Assembly (NCBI RefSeq): GCF_001640805.2
Contig: NC_066838.1
Location: 17,231,506 to 17,295,505, forward strand
Length of the DNA: 64,000 nt
Direction: 5' to 3'
Source of the DNA: Lates calcarifer
Lineage: Eukaryota; Chordata; Actinopteri; Centropomidae
The translations under genes were made by a program, and so were the position numbers. Below are positions 25,478 through 60,569 of this stretch, piece after piece. The stretch's first letter is position 1. Each line of letters starts with the position of its first letter. The notes under the pieces were generated by a model. It saw nothing but the letters and a program-made list of their open reading frames with translations, searched no databases and was not told where the DNA came from.

Positions 25478-26768
25478 GTAAGTGACTTTATTTTTGGACA
25501 GCATGTTCCCAATTGTCCAACTTGAAACAGCTCTAGGTGACATTCCTGACCGCTATCGACTGTCAAATACAGTGTCTTCTTAATGGAATTACACCAAATA
25601 CAGAGATATATTTTCAATTTCGCCTTCAAACTCTTTTTAAGGGACAATCGCCGAATTAAAACCAGAATCAGGCCTTTTAACTGTTCAGATTCTTACTGCC
25701 TTTCTAAATCTCTACAGTCTCTCCTGTTTTTTTACTTGGGCGCACTCACATGAGTAGAGTATACTATGAAGTCATTTGCCGTAGATTCATGCGCTGGAGC
25801 TGAATTAATGATCAGCCATAAGCTGACTGAGGTTGTTAAATCCAGCATATGGCAGAAAGTCGCCAGATGAGCAGAGGGGGTGGGAGGGTGGCGGCGGTGT
25901 GGAGTTGGAGATGGGGGTGGACGGACACAGTGAGACCGAGGAGACAATTGGTCTCTTGTGTGTGGACGGTTTTATGATAATGAAAGTGGACCCCGTTGGC
26001 CGGGGCCAGCCCTGAAACACACAAAGATCATTCTCAACAAGTCCGATACTGTGGGCGCCTGCCTGCTCGGTGCTGAGGCAGCGAGTGTGTGTGACAGCAC
26101 CATTATTCACCAAGATGCCTAATTGCATTAGTTTTACACTGGACGAAAAAAAAAAAAAACTGTACTGATGAGCTGACCCAAATGAAAACCAAAACTCAGT
26201 GCAGATGTCCTCTGGCTGGAGTCACGTTCTATCTTTACCATTAAATGTCACTATCTCTGCTCACATTTGGCAAACTGTAAGAAAGTAACAGTCATGTTTA
26301 TTATTCCTGCTGTTCACACAGTTTACACATATTCCCAGACTGTTTGCTAGACATAATTTACAGCCAATAAATACCATCAATTTTAAGAATCATTTTCATT
26401 AAACACCAGGGCACAAACAGGCTTGTCATCATCTTAATTAACCATATTGTGGATTCTAGGGCAAATTAGTCCTGATGGTAATCTCTAGATTTTAATAGCT
26501 GGAATGAAAATGAGTCCTGTTTCCCCTTCCAGTTTTGTTAAGACTCACATGTCTTGCATGTTTGGTCATTTTAGCACCACAGACCCATGAGATGGATCAT
26601 CTTTAAACTCTTCAGTACAATAAAATCAATTGAAAAAAGGTATCTGAGAGTGGAGCAGCTGATTGATCAAGGAAATCGTGGTCGTTGCTGCTTGGAGATG
26701 CTCATGAATCTTGCATGGGTACTTCCAGTGTCTACCTGTTAGAACAAACAAAAACAAAACACACACAA

Positions 26769-26774
<6 letters not shown>

Positions 26775-26801
<27 letters not shown>

Positions 26802-26966
26802 AAGGAGAGAAATGGAAAACAGTTGGAGAATTGCTCATCACTTCGGCTGTAACTAGGAGCTGTTTGTGGGAGAATTCATTTGGATGTAATGCATTGTATG
26901 AGAAGTAGGTGAACATGATTCAGATTTATCTTCAGAAACATGGAGATCAATAAGGAATATAATTTT

Positions 26967-27014
<48 letters not shown>
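26775..27014. repeat. Inverted microsatellite pair (AC)n ... (TG)n
   Basis: An AC run (26775-26801) and a 46-base TG run (26969-27014) are complementary on the same strand and separated by about 167 bases, so the transcript could fold into a long GU-rich hairpin. Confidence 0.9.
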
Positions 27015-27015
<1 letters not shown>

Positions 27016-29492
27016 TGAAGTGGGCATCTGCTTGAGTGCAAACACACTGTTTATTCCTGAAAGAGAAAAAAGGGAGTAGGACGCACAATTTGGCTGATTT
27101 GAGAGGCACACATATCTTTCAAAGGGACTCCAGAGGGGGTGGCACAAAGACAGACCGTCATGTTTTGCTGACTCTCTGTCCAAATGCAATTCCTTAATGC
27201 ACTCTGAGAGTCGGAGATCTAATAAGAAGTGGAAGAGCATCTTCAATAATGAAACCCCACCTGCATCTCTGCTGCAGAGCGAGGACTGGGGCCGAGAGGC
27301 TTCATAAATAACAGAATCCAGACCTGACACGTGCTGCTCCAACGTCTGTGAACTGCCAATAATCCCTCTCATCTAGTAAGATGCTGTTCTTGCAGACTGA
27401 AGGAGGGCAGTTGGGGGGGGAGGTTGGGCACAATGCTTGGTTTTAGTTTGCAGTCATCAAGTAAATGCAGCCCAGTGCAGCAGCTCTATTAAAACAGTTC
27501 TGCAGAGACATCATGGATATTCCAATCACCTTTTTACTGATGAAGAGAACAGAAGAAGAGCTTTCTGGGATAATTTAGCCATTAACAACACAGAGGAGCA
27601 CAATTGTTCCCACTGACAAAAACATCCTCAATTGTGTGCAAATTTAAAAGTCATGTCAACATCTGATTTATCTTAAATTGTTTTTTCTCTGGCCTAGAAC
27701 CTGTAGTAACTTACAGTGCTTTTGGACTTTTTTATGAGGGTGGATCACTATCATCATCTTCACTCAGGCTTTCATTTAGATGTTGTCACAGGAGCATTGT
27801 TGTGAAACAAATTAATTTCCTCTCCAATATTTGAGATAAATCCCCTGTAGCAATTAACCTGCATTTGAGCAATTAACCTGTGCTTGTCGCTATCTACTGT
27901 AATAACTACAGACTCTTGAGGCTCAACTCCCATACCTTCTCCAGCTTTGTCGATTGAAATAGATTTCTGCCATGTGTTCATTATCCTTATGTTTTACCAC
28001 AAAGTAGTGTACATGAAAGGCATGAGGCCAAGTCACGTGGGTACTTAATGATTTGTTATCCTGCAGCTTCTATGCAAATAACCAGTGTATTTCTTTGTTT
28101 GTGGACCCTCTTGTTCTGCTATGAGGAGAGCCTTTCTTATGAAACAGAATGTGACCCTCACCGCTGTTCTTAAGACTGACCTAGTGGTTGACAGAGCTGC
28201 GGGCTGTCCCTGCCATGAAAAGATAGCACTGTGTCGAGCTCCAAAGATTGACCCAGCAGGCCTCATGACTCTCCCCCTGTTGTGTCTCGCAAAGAGTCTC
28301 ATGAGTGTGATTTATTTAGTTCAGAAGTCACCCTGAAAGAGCAGCTTTCATGCCGCCTATGCCGTACAGAGAGCAACTCAAGAAATAAGGATAGGTGTAT
28401 GCTAAGTACGCCGACTCCAGTGAGTAAGCGCTGTATATCAAGCGAATGAGCTAGAAGACTGCCTTCGTGACAGTAATCCGCTTTGCTCTACAGTACACTA
28501 AATGGAGGTTTTTCTTTCAATTGGCCATCTGCATCAGTGTGTGTGTGTTTTTTGTATTGCGACCAAGGAGGAGAGAAGCTTTTTATCCCCCCCTTCAGCT
28601 GCCGAGTGCCTGAAATATTTAACAGGGACTGCACTATTTTTGGGTTTGTGCTCAGTTTGTTGTGGGGCTTATGTAATATGTAGTTTCAGCTCAACGTGCA
28701 TGGTTCTACTGTGTACCAAATAACACACCATCAGCTCGGCTTACTTAAGAAAAGTGATGCTGTAAACAGTATGTACTCTACTGTACTGCATGGCACTATA
28801 AAGGATACTCTACAGCAAATCGGAACAAGGACTCCCGCACCATCTGTGCACTGATGAATTTAATTGCCATTTTTAACAGAGTGTCTCGCACGTCAGGGAA
28901 GCAGGGCCGGTCCACGTCTTCTCAGGTTACGCGTTTCTCAGAGATATCGATCAGCGCTTCTCTCTTCCCTCCAAGTGTCCCCATCTGTCCCTCTTTCTCT
29001 CTCAATTTGTTGTCTCTCTCTACCATTCCCCCCTCTCTCCTCTTCTTTCTCCTCTCTTCCTCTGAGGTGTCAGATTCTCTGACTCATGCCCTGGTGTGGA
29101 GGATGGGAGGAAAGCAGGGATGAAAGAGAAGAGAGGAAAGTCATTTTGCAGATAGAGAGAGTGACCTTCATCCACTGAGAGGGATGGGATAAAAGCTGGA
29201 GTTAATACCCTGCCAAAGTGTATTCTCCACCATGCCAAAAAACCATTCAGAATGATATATGGTCTCTAATAGAAGCTCTCTAATAATAAGAAGCATGCCA
29301 TTGTAAGTCAAGGCAAGGCAAATGACCAGAAAATTCCAGTGTTGAATCCAGAGGGATAAACACTCTGGAGAAGTCAAACTGTATAATCGAATGAAAACAG
29401 CACTGCAGCATGTGACATCCAAAGCCGTTTAGAGATTTTTCCTGAATTTACTGTCAGAGATCTATATGAAAGAGATTTATTTGCAGCCAAAC

Positions 29493-29770
29493 TAGAGCTG
29501 CAGCGTTTAGTCAATGAATCGATTAGTTGATGTGCAGAAAATTAATGGCAACTATCTTGATAATCAATGAATTCAGTCACTTTTCAACCAATAAAAGCCA
29601 GACGTCTTTGGTTTTAGCTTCTTAAATGCGATGAGCTGCTGCTTTTCTTTGTCATATATAATAGTAATTTGAATATTCTTTTTTTGTACTGATTGCTGGA
29701 TGAAACAAGGAATTTGAAGACATCACTCAAGACTCTTAATTGATGAAAACGGTCATTAGTTGCAGCCCCA
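29493..29770. mobile_element. TIR-bounded MITE-like element, family E
   Basis: The left end TAGAGCTGCAGCGTTTAGTC and the reverse complement of the right end (GGGGCTGCAACTAATGACC) are similar inverted termini. Between them lie an ATCGATTAGTTG word and AT-rich filler. This resembles the GGGCTGCAACTAACGATT elements common in teleosts. About 278 bp, non-coding. Confidence 0.75.
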
Positions 29771-30859
29771 AGCTAAGATAAGAAAAGCTAAATGACGTGT
29801 ATAATGTATAGGCTTGGGCTTGGGCCACACTGTGCCCCATGTTAACTAAAGCCAGTGTAAATACAGGCTCAGACGTCGTAACTGTGTGTCTGGAACCAGC
29901 AGCCACTTGGGAGATAACAACTGACAGCCCTAGAAACACGGCCCCTTGTAAGGTTCATTATCTGTATGTTTGTGTTGTTTTATCCCTGCTGGCAATAATG
30001 AGATGGAAGCAGAAACTCAGGTTTACCTAATGAGGAGACGGGATCCTTTGTGGAAAACAACTGATAAATGTATGTTTCTCACAGGGTGTTCTTTCAAGGG
30101 GAATTCACTTATTAATAACCACTGAGCCCGAACTAACTAAATACTGCTCCAGCCTGACAGTCACAGGAACTGATGGCTTAGGATAGACTGACATAATGGA
30201 GTGTCAATTACGCCACTGTTCATTATCTATCGGATTCGCTCGTAATTATGCAGGCTCTGCCACAGAAGGTGATCCGTATACAGCCGTGTAGACAGACTGA
30301 CATGATTGTAAGCTGTCGTGACAAGATGAAGCCCTGAAAGTATTGATTCATGCCACTTTGAGATATGACAGAATTTGTAAAAGCTCCTGTTCCTGATGTC
30401 AATAACTTTGCACACGCTGCGGCTCCAGAGCTGTCATCACGCTGATAAAAGTGGAATGACAGTTGGTATAATGTCGAGAAATAATCGGCTTTTGTGTGCA
30501 GATAAGAGACTTTTAGTTCTGATCTAGTCAAAAAAAAATGTTTTGGGAATGAGGGAGATATTATAATATTTTGTTATAAATAAAAATCTCATTTAATAAG
30601 CAGCTTGACAGTGCTCCAAATTCTTCATGTCAGCCAGAAAACCCACACAATTTTTCAAGATGCCTAGAAATTCCTACATCAGTAATTTTGTCACAGCACT
30701 TTGAATTAGAAACTTTCATTGCAACTTTTCAGCAGATTTGTTTATCCAATCATGCAGGAAAATCAGGTAGTTTCATTCACTCTTTCAAACATCACAGATT
30801 ATGGATTACAAGCACACCGCCTGAGGGTAATTTTATCAGCGTCAGTCCACATTGAAGTG

Positions 30860-31090
30860 CAGTGAAGACCCGCCCCCCACACCCTCCGCCTGGCACAAGG
30901 GGGAGGGCCAAGCTGGCTCCAGGAGCATCGAGCAGCCCGGGGGTCTGATAACCTTCTCTGGGGCCTTGTGGTTGACAGGCGGCTTGCGCTGCAGGCTGAC
31001 ACGGTTATGCTCTAACACCAGATGAAACCGGGGGGCTGATAGGAGAGGACAGTCCCCTCTGCGCTGAGGGGCTGACCCCCTCCCATTATA
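30860..31090. other. GC-rich block inside an AT-rich intron
   Basis: The sequence turns conspicuously G+C-rich (CCCGCCCCCCACACCC, GGGGGAGGGCC, AGCCCGGGGGTCTG) compared with its surroundings. There is no long open frame and no clear splice pair. It could be a regulatory element or an alternative first exon; neither is shown. Confidence 0.45.
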
Positions 31091-32016
31091 TGTGACACAG
31101 CTGAGACAGACATGCTGAGAGATGAAACACTGCTCTTTAATTTCAAGCCTCTCCTGTTTCACAGCTAAAGCCCTCGCCTCCAGTCTCTCTCCTTTTTTCT
31201 CTCTCTCACCTCAGTGGAGAGACTGTGGAATTGCAGCTACGGTAAAGAAACCTTTTCATACTCAAATCAAGTGCTTAAAAGTTGCAAGTTTTTGCTCAAA
31301 GTATATAATACAGCTACAGGATGTATGTATATTTTACATATTTTCTCAATCAGATTCTTACTATGAGTGATGGGGTGTATCGTGTACACACTATTTTATC
31401 ACTAAAGACAGATCAGTTTCTGTTTCCCATGACAAATTTCTGGATTTGCAATCAGAATTTGGTAGTAGTTGAACAAAAATCTGATGACGATGACGTCTGT
31501 CCCACACAGTGTCAGGAAAGCAGATTAGCTGAGTTTTGGACTGTTAAACTCTAAGGATTTTCATCTTTAACTTTGCTATGTATTTAGTCATGAATATTTA
31601 ATGTCACCAAGAAAAACCTGAGATTTGAAACCTAGTTTTCACAGGCTTTAAAAGAGCCTAGTTCGCTGTAGCTACAGCTGATAGACCATGAGATATAATT
31701 TCGGAGTGTCTGAGAGGAGGTTTAAAGGACGCCTCATTTATGCATGTCCTCGGTGGCAAAATGAGTTACCATACTCGATTTGGTCAGCTGAATCCCTCTC
31801 TGTCTTTCTGTCAAGAGTGCTCACTCACCTCAAATTCCCCCTCTCCCTCTCTATCACTTGATCCTACTCTAGCTCTTTCTCAAAAAGAAAATAGAATTGT
31901 CACCTGTTTGTTGCTTATATGCATGCACTTGCAAGCCTTGTGTCAGGTGCAGCGTGGAACTATACAGTACTGAGGTAATTCTCCATGAGCTAATGTGGCT
32001 TGGATTGTACCTCATT

Positions 32017-32072
32017 TGTACATCGCTCTGGACAAAATGTCTAGCAGATGAATTAACGGAAATGTAAATGTA
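32017..32072 (-). repeat. Short interspersed repeat fragment, family D
   Basis: TTGTACATCGCTCTGGACAA followed by an AATGTAAATGTA tail matches the reverse complement of 36030-36082 (GTAAGTCGCTTTGGATAAAA ... AATGTAAATGTA). I recognise this as a widespread fish repeat end of uncertain class. Confidence 0.75.
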
Positions 32073-33514
32073 CAAGAGGTTTATGTTGCATATAGTCCTC
32101 TCCCGGCTGTGTTAATATCACAGCGCTGCACGGCTCATAAAGCAATATTACCGATGAATCCCAGCATGAGTTGTGGCTGTGATGTGGTTAAACCTAATCC
32201 AAACATGCAGCCCCTCCTTGAATATTTCATTCACACGGAATTGAGTTCATTTAATCAAGAAGTCTCTGCATAAAGTCGTAATTCAGCTGAAGTTTTAAGT
32301 ATTCAGAGTCGTGTTAATATGCAGTCGTTAGCTGCGTTGGTTCACCATCCTCCACTATTTAGGGCTTTCACACACTCTCTTGTGTACAGGATGTAGTCAG
32401 ATTTCCTGGGCAGAAACTCCAAATGGCAGAACATTTTGTTTACATGTGTTTCTGCGTGTACCCTTGTGTGTCCTTGTGTGGATGTGTGCAGGCATGTTTA
32501 CTCCTTGAGGGTCTCATTTAAGTTTGGAGGAGACTGACTGACCACTAGTGAAGAGGAGTCTAGACGACTACTTCTATCCCCTCTTGTGCTCGAAGTCATT
32601 TTTTCTTTATCCTCATCATCTCAGCAGATGACGCTCTCATTGTGTCATCCACATACTCAAACATGGTGGTCGTTTGAATTGGTTCGTGACAGATAGCTGC
32701 AGAAAGTCCTCCTGTGGCACTTCTCAGTAGATCAAAGGCTGTCCGCTCTTGTGTTTCCACAGGACACTTTTCTGTGTGTGTGAATTGTTGCCTCCTTTCA
32801 TCCCAGCAGCTGTATGTGGGTATGTGTGTGTGTGCTTTGTTTTGGTGCACACAGACCTGGGAATGTGGCTGTCTGTATGTGTATGTGTGTGTGTGTGTGT
32901 GTGGAGGGTTGTGCGGGCATGTGTGTGAATGGTCTCTCACCTCTTGCCCTCACTGTGCGCGTGTACACACGTTGACACCCTCTCACTTACTGCTCTATAC
33001 GTGCCCACCCGGGGAACACCCCATCCTCTCTGCCTCCGTGTGCTTATCAAGCAGACACTTAATACCCCTGGCCCCCCTGTATGTACTGTATGCAGAGGGG
33101 AACCCTGTTTCCATCTTTCACCATGGAGACGAGGCATGTCCTCATTCCTTCTTCATTTCCTCTAAGCCGGCCCAGAGCCGTCTGTTTGCCGGGTCTGTGA
33201 GGGACATAGTTGTCTCAGAACAGGTGTCCAGTCCTCTAGACAAGCGGGCTGTACAACATCCTTTTCATCTTGACAGTCTCTCTGGAGTAGATGCTCCTGA
33301 AAACATGGCAAGGAAAAAAAAACATTGCTGGCGGCTGTCGAGGGATCTATGCTGGTTGCTTTTATCCATGACATCTTTGATGTACGCTTCATGGAAGTTA
33401 GTGGAAAAATACACATCTTGATATATTAAAGGATATTTCTAGTTTATTTCATCTTTTGTGATAAAATTAGTCTTATTTTTTATAATTTTTGCCATCATTA
33501 TGTTGTACTTATAC

Positions 33515-33608
33515 ACCACTAATTGACTGATGAAGTTGTTTACTGATTAACTTTCCGTCAGTCAACTAATCATTGTATTGACTGTATGACTGATAATTGC
33601 AGCTCCAA
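33515..33608. mobile_element. Decayed copy of family E element
   Basis: The right end GATAATTGCAGCTCC resembles the right terminus of 29493-29770 (GTCATTAGTTGCAGCCCC). Upstream it contains GTCAACTAATCATTG-type words of the same family. The left terminus is not clear. Confidence 0.5.
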
Positions 33609-34085
33609 AACATTATTACATAACTACATAATAATTGGTTTATAAAACACTATAATGTAGTTGTAAGATGCAGACAAGTCTGAAGACTTGACAAACTTAA
33701 CAGTGTGAAACATCATGTAACTGTGTGAAATACAAACAGAACATTGAGACTGTGATGGACTAGTCTGGGATATAAATTTTTGTTTGAATAAGATTCATTG
33801 GCCATGATGATGTGATCAGAATATAAAGTCAAACACTCATTCAGTGTTTTCATTGTCTCCTTGAATTGTGAGTACAGTTTAATTTACAAGATAGTTGGAT
33901 TTCATTAAATTGAACACAAGTCAAAAGTAAGTTGTTCTAAGTAGCCTTGGACTTGTTATCAGAGAATGATAAATGGCCACTACAGTATTCACCAAGTTAA
34001 GTGCTGAGATCTGGCAACAAATTTTTTTAAAAGCCCAGGGTTAGCTGAACATATTTAGAAGAAAATATGACTAGAAGATTGAAAC

Positions 34086-34340
34086 TATGCTAGCAGCTCT
34101 CTAGGCTTTTCTTTAGGCACAGTGGTGCTCTGAGCTACATGCTAACAGGCTCACAATGACAATATTTCACTGTCTTAATTTAGAATGTTAACATGCTAAT
34201 GTCTGCTAATTAGCATTAAAGATGAGTACAGATGAGGCTGAAGAGAATTTCATTGATTGTGTATGTAATTTGTCATGAAACAAATTATAATTTTGACCTG
34301 ACAGTGGTCCTGAATGAAAGGTCGTTTACAGAGGGTCACC
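34086..34340 (+). repeat. Interspersed repeat, family A, plus orientation
   Basis: Contains GGCACAGTGGTGCTCTGAGC, AACATGCTAATGTCTGCTAA, an AGTACAGATGAGGCTGA block and TTTTGACCTGACAGTGG in the same order as the copy beginning at 45551. Non-coding. Confidence 0.75.
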
Positions 34341-35852
34341 TCGCTTTGAGATTTGCTATTTTAAACTGTTGAAGAGACAAGACATGGCTTTGTGGCCATT
34401 TATTTTTGTGTCAGTTTGGTTTCATAAAGTCATGCTTAATTTAGTGTATATAAAGATGAATACGAGCAATGACTCACAACAGGAGCTCCTGTGTTCTGGA
34501 TTCAGTCAGGCAGAGCAAGGACCAAGGTTAACAGTCAGTGACAGAGGAGCAGGACAGTAGACAGGCTTCTCCGCTCTCCGCCTTCTCTCCCAGTCTGGCT
34601 GTATTTTGGCAGCCCGGTGCTGCAGCCTGCACTGTGCGAGTTCCCTGTTCTGAGTTACCGGGTCTAATTTAGAACAGAGGGGCTCTGTTCATCCTGGAAC
34701 GCTGCTGCTTGGGATTCTGGAAATGAGGAGTTCAGAGGCTCACCGCCCTCACACAAACACAGAGCACATGCCTTGTTATCAACCCACAGAACAGCACATA
34801 ATGATCCCTCCAACCATTAACTCCTAATGCAATAAAGTGCTAACATTTTAGCCATGCCCTTCAGTGCCTAAACATAATGAAGTTAGCCCACGGGCTGCAC
34901 AAATGTGCTCTGTGATAACACATGTGCTCAGGATGCATCGATCAAGCTTAAAGTCATGATTACTTGGCCTTGCATCTGTAGCTGACAGCAAACAAAATTG
35001 TCAGTTTTTTTGTTTATCTCCAGTCAACCCCCTGGTCTTTGTTTGATATTCATGGAAACAGTATGGAGATGAGCCTTTAACTGATAGCTTTGTAAGTCAA
35101 TCCAATGAGCATCCCTTTCAGAAGAGTAGAGGAAGTTTGATTTGATGCAGTCTAATTCAACAAAATGACACTTTGCTCCACTTACTAACACATTTTGACA
35201 GGCTGGCATGTCAGACTGTGCCACGGCCATGGAGGGAATACAAAACACATACAGGCAGTCAAGCTCTGTGACATCTTAAAGAAGCATGTGTGTGAGCGTT
35301 TGAACGTGTCTTTGAAGGCATCCAGTGCATAAATAAATCAGCGAAGCAGAGTTGGCCTTGTGCACTGAGCAAAAGCAATAAACCTGCCTACAACAAGTCT
35401 CTCAGGAATTGGACCTCATCTAAAATAACACCAATTTATTAAACATGATCTCCTCACTCAGCTCACCAACTCTACAAACATCATGCAGATTTATAAGACA
35501 CACACACACGTCAGGCAGTGTCTGTAGGATTGCAGCAGAGGGCCAGTATACAGTGGCACTGTAGGCTGGTTGGAATGTGCTTGGCTGACAAACAAGTGAC
35601 CTTGATGAGTCAAAGAGGAGAGAATAATTTGTTACTGTGCTGTTACTGAATATGAGTGGTTAACACAGTTCATAATGGTAAAGGATTTCACTGTTAGCTG
35701 TGGCTTTTCCTCAGATATCTGAAGAGCATCATTAAAACACCAATTCATTTTATTATTGCATTGAAAGGTAAGATAAAATACAATAAAATGACCATTAGTT
35801 TAGTTAATCAGCAGCTGTAGTTGAAAAAATTATATCCGTCATGTTATCTGAG

Positions 35853-36480
35853 CTGTGGTGGGAGAAGTACTCAGATCTTTTACGTAAGTAAAAGAAGAGA
35901 ATACAATATTGAAATACTTAGTTACAAATACAAGTACTGCCTTTAAATGTTTACTTAAGTAAAAGTAGAAGTACTCATCAAGCAGAATGGGCCTTTTCAG
36001 AATGGAATTAGTTATATAATTGGATTATTTACATTTACATTTACTTATTTGGCAGAAGCTTTTATCCAAAGCGACTTACAAGCAAGGGACAACACTAAAG
36101 TTTCAGTGCAGTAGGAGACCTTTAGTTAGGAGATTAGTTAATTATGATTATAATTAATTAATTAGAATTATTGATGTAGTAGTATGTACATCACTTCAAT
36201 GTTGCAGCCTGTTAGTTGTGGCTAATTTTAACTATTATATATAGTGCTGTGGCTTAGTCTATAATAATACAGCATAATTTATTGTTAATTATATTTTATA
36301 TTAATAATCTAAAGTTGAAAATTAAATGTAGCGGAGGAGACTGTTCAATATTTCCCTCTGAAATGTAGTAAAGTGTAAAGCAACATAAAATAGAAATACT
36401 CAAAGTAAAAGTACCGCAAAACTCTACTTCCTGCAAAGTCCATTACTTGAGTAAATGTACTTAGTTACCTTCTACCACTG
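35853..36480 (+). mobile_element. hAT-like non-autonomous DNA transposon, family B, with degenerate 8-bp target duplication
   Basis: The left end CTGTGGTGGGAGAAGTACTC and the right end ...ACCTTCTACCACTG are inverted counterparts (reverse complement of the right end: CAGTGGTAGAAGGT). Both ends are followed inwards by ACTTAAGTAAAAGTA-like words. The 8 bases before the element (TATCTGAG, 35845-35852) match the 8 after it (CATCTGGG, 36481-36488) at six positions; both mismatches are transitions. An 8-bp duplication fits the hAT superfamily. A different repeat (36030-36082) sits inside. About 628 bp with no transposase. Confidence 0.8.
36030..36082 (+). repeat. Family D repeat nested in the family B element
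   Basis: ACATTTACATTTACTTATTT followed by GGCAGAAGCTTTTATCCAAA and GCGACTTACAA. It is the reverse-orientation partner of 32017-32072 and interrupts the hAT-like element. Confidence 0.75.
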
Positions 36481-37739
36481 CATCTGGGAAATGATAAGTT
36501 CTGCTAATCACGCAGCACCGATCTATATTTATCCATCACATATTAATCTACCGACTCCACCTGTCTCCACTGACAAATGTAAGGAACTGTAAATCAAGCA
36601 GAAACATGAATGATTCCATCCACTAATTGTGCACATCACGCTGAGAGTGCAAGCAGCCAGGTGATGCACACATTAATCATCATACCATATGTCACCTAAC
36701 TGACAGGCACATAGCCGCTCCACACATTGTTAGTCTGGGATCATTACAGACACTTTTCATTTGCCGTCTGTATATAAATTCTGTTCTATCTCCCCAGAAC
36801 AGTGTTTTTTTTTCTTCCTCCAGCTGACTGTGATGGAGAAGATAAAACCAGGTCCCCAAATATTTTCAATTTTATGAAAACTGTTTTCAAATCGAATTTG
36901 ATTAACTTTGCATGAATTCCATGCCACGCTTGTCTGAAAAGTTTTTTTTTTTTTTTTTCAAATAACACAGCCTCACTGTGAGAGAAACTGCTTGTCAGTT
37001 AATGAAGACGCAGATAGAGTGTTAGTCATCGGTGGCCACCCACAGTCTGTAAGGACCCCAAAGCTCTGATGAGACTCAACACCGCTGACACTGCTGGTGC
37101 TTACAGTTGATATCCTGCACATGCAGTGGTCTTCATTATGACTTTGTTATGAATCGCCATCAATGTTACACTGACCTAAACTAATGAAGAAGTTCCTCAC
37201 GGAGGAATACTTGATTGCGATGTGCTGCCTGAAAGGCTTTCAATGTTATGATTGTGTTTGATTGCAGCTTTAATTTGTCCTCTATTCATCTGAATGTCTT
37301 TGATCTCTGGGAATTTTCATTCAGTCAACACTGCAGTTACATACAGTACAAGCATGTGGTTCCCGAGAACTGAACTAGAACACTAGAACACAGCCATTAG
37401 TTTTGATAGTGGCACATAATGTTCAGTGAATAATGATGCTGAATTAATGTTTCTGTGTGTGTGTGTGTGTGAGTACAAACAATGGTGTTCGAGAGCAGGA
37501 AAACATATGTTTCTGACTTGATTCATGCATTTCTTTTGGCAGGATAAAGGTGCTGTATGTTCCAGAGCGTATTCCACTGAAAAGCTTAACAATTTATCAG
37601 CTTTTCTCTCTCTTTTTTTCAGAGCAGCACTGAAGGACCTCGGAGAGCCAGAGAACAAGCACTGGCCTTCGTTTGACTGTGTGCGACCAGCAGATGAGCC
37701 CCGTTCATGCGTCTCCCTGCATGCCACTCCCACATCACT

Positions 37740-59939
<22,200 letters not shown>

Positions 59940-60565
59940 TGTAGCCTCTCCAGCGTCTCTATGTCTGGAGAGTCAGATGAAGGACAGCTGCGCAGTGTTC
60001 TTCCACAAACGCCTGATGTAGCCATATCCGCTGGCAGAGATGCTCTTGACTTTTATTCTATGATGCACCAACAGAGAAGAGACCAATGGAGATGTGGATA
60101 AAGCTATTAAAAGTTATTTACGGTTATAGATAATTTGTGAGTTTCCCATGAATTGATGGACTGCTTTCATTGTCACCTCATCACTGTTATTGATCACTAA
60201 AAAAAAGGGCTGGAACCTCACCTGAGAGATACATGTTTAAATGACAGTTTTTACATGTGCATCTCAAGTTAGAGATCAGCTACGAGTATTTATCCTTCAA
60301 GAAATTTGTAAATTATACTCAGAAGACAAATGCTCTACTGTATGATGCTTTTATACAATGTCTGTTTGCCTCTTGAAGTTTTTAAGAAAATTTGTAAATG
60401 TCTGGGGGGATTGTTTTTCTTTTTTTAAATAATCTGTGCTATGGTACTGTACTTTACTGTTCAGTGTTATGTTCATTTTGTTGGATTTTGTTTTGAACGT
60501 GCAACTTGTTTAATCTTTATTTATTAGTATTGTTTCATTTATTAAAAGTCTTTGTTTCCTGACAT
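59940..60565 (+). other. pcbp4: pcbp4 3' untranslated region
   Basis: A non-coding, AT-rich stretch after the stop that ends at an ATTAAA poly(A) signal at 60541-60546. A GGTGGGTGTATCTGTCTTTT-like GU-rich element follows about 20 bases later. The exact cleavage site is inferred. Confidence 0.8.
60541..60546 (+). terminator. pcbp4: Poly(A) signal ATTAAA of pcbp4
   Basis: The common variant hexamer, about 600 bases after the stop, with a downstream GU-rich element. No AATAAA precedes it with comparable context. Confidence 0.75.
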
Positions 60566-60569
60566 GGTG

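Larger units (their letters stand above)
25478..37622 (+). other. pcbp4: pcbp4 first intron (about 12.1 kb)
   Basis: Donor GTAAGTGAC at 25478; acceptor CTTTTTTTCAG ending at 37622. No coding exon is visible inside. It contains paired microsatellites (AC at 26775-26801, GT at 26969-27014), a GC-rich block at about 30,860-31,090, GT-rich sequence at 32,810-32,911, and the transposon relics listed at 29493, 32017, 33515, 34086 and 35853. Large first introns of RNA-binding protein genes often hold regulatory elements, but none can be assigned here. Confidence 0.65.

Noticed and set aside
32714..33421. 235-codon plus-strand open frame
   Set aside because: It runs through a GT-rich low-complexity tract giving Cys/Val/Gly repeats, has no domain or splice context, and lies inside the pcbp4 first intron. 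Its length comes from the composition.
37707..37709. ATG 33 bases upstream, in frame, as the pcbp4 start
   Set aside because: Its context is poor (T at -3, C at +4), while ATG 37740 has A at -3 and gives a normal PCBP N-terminal length. Kept as an alternative, not the main call.
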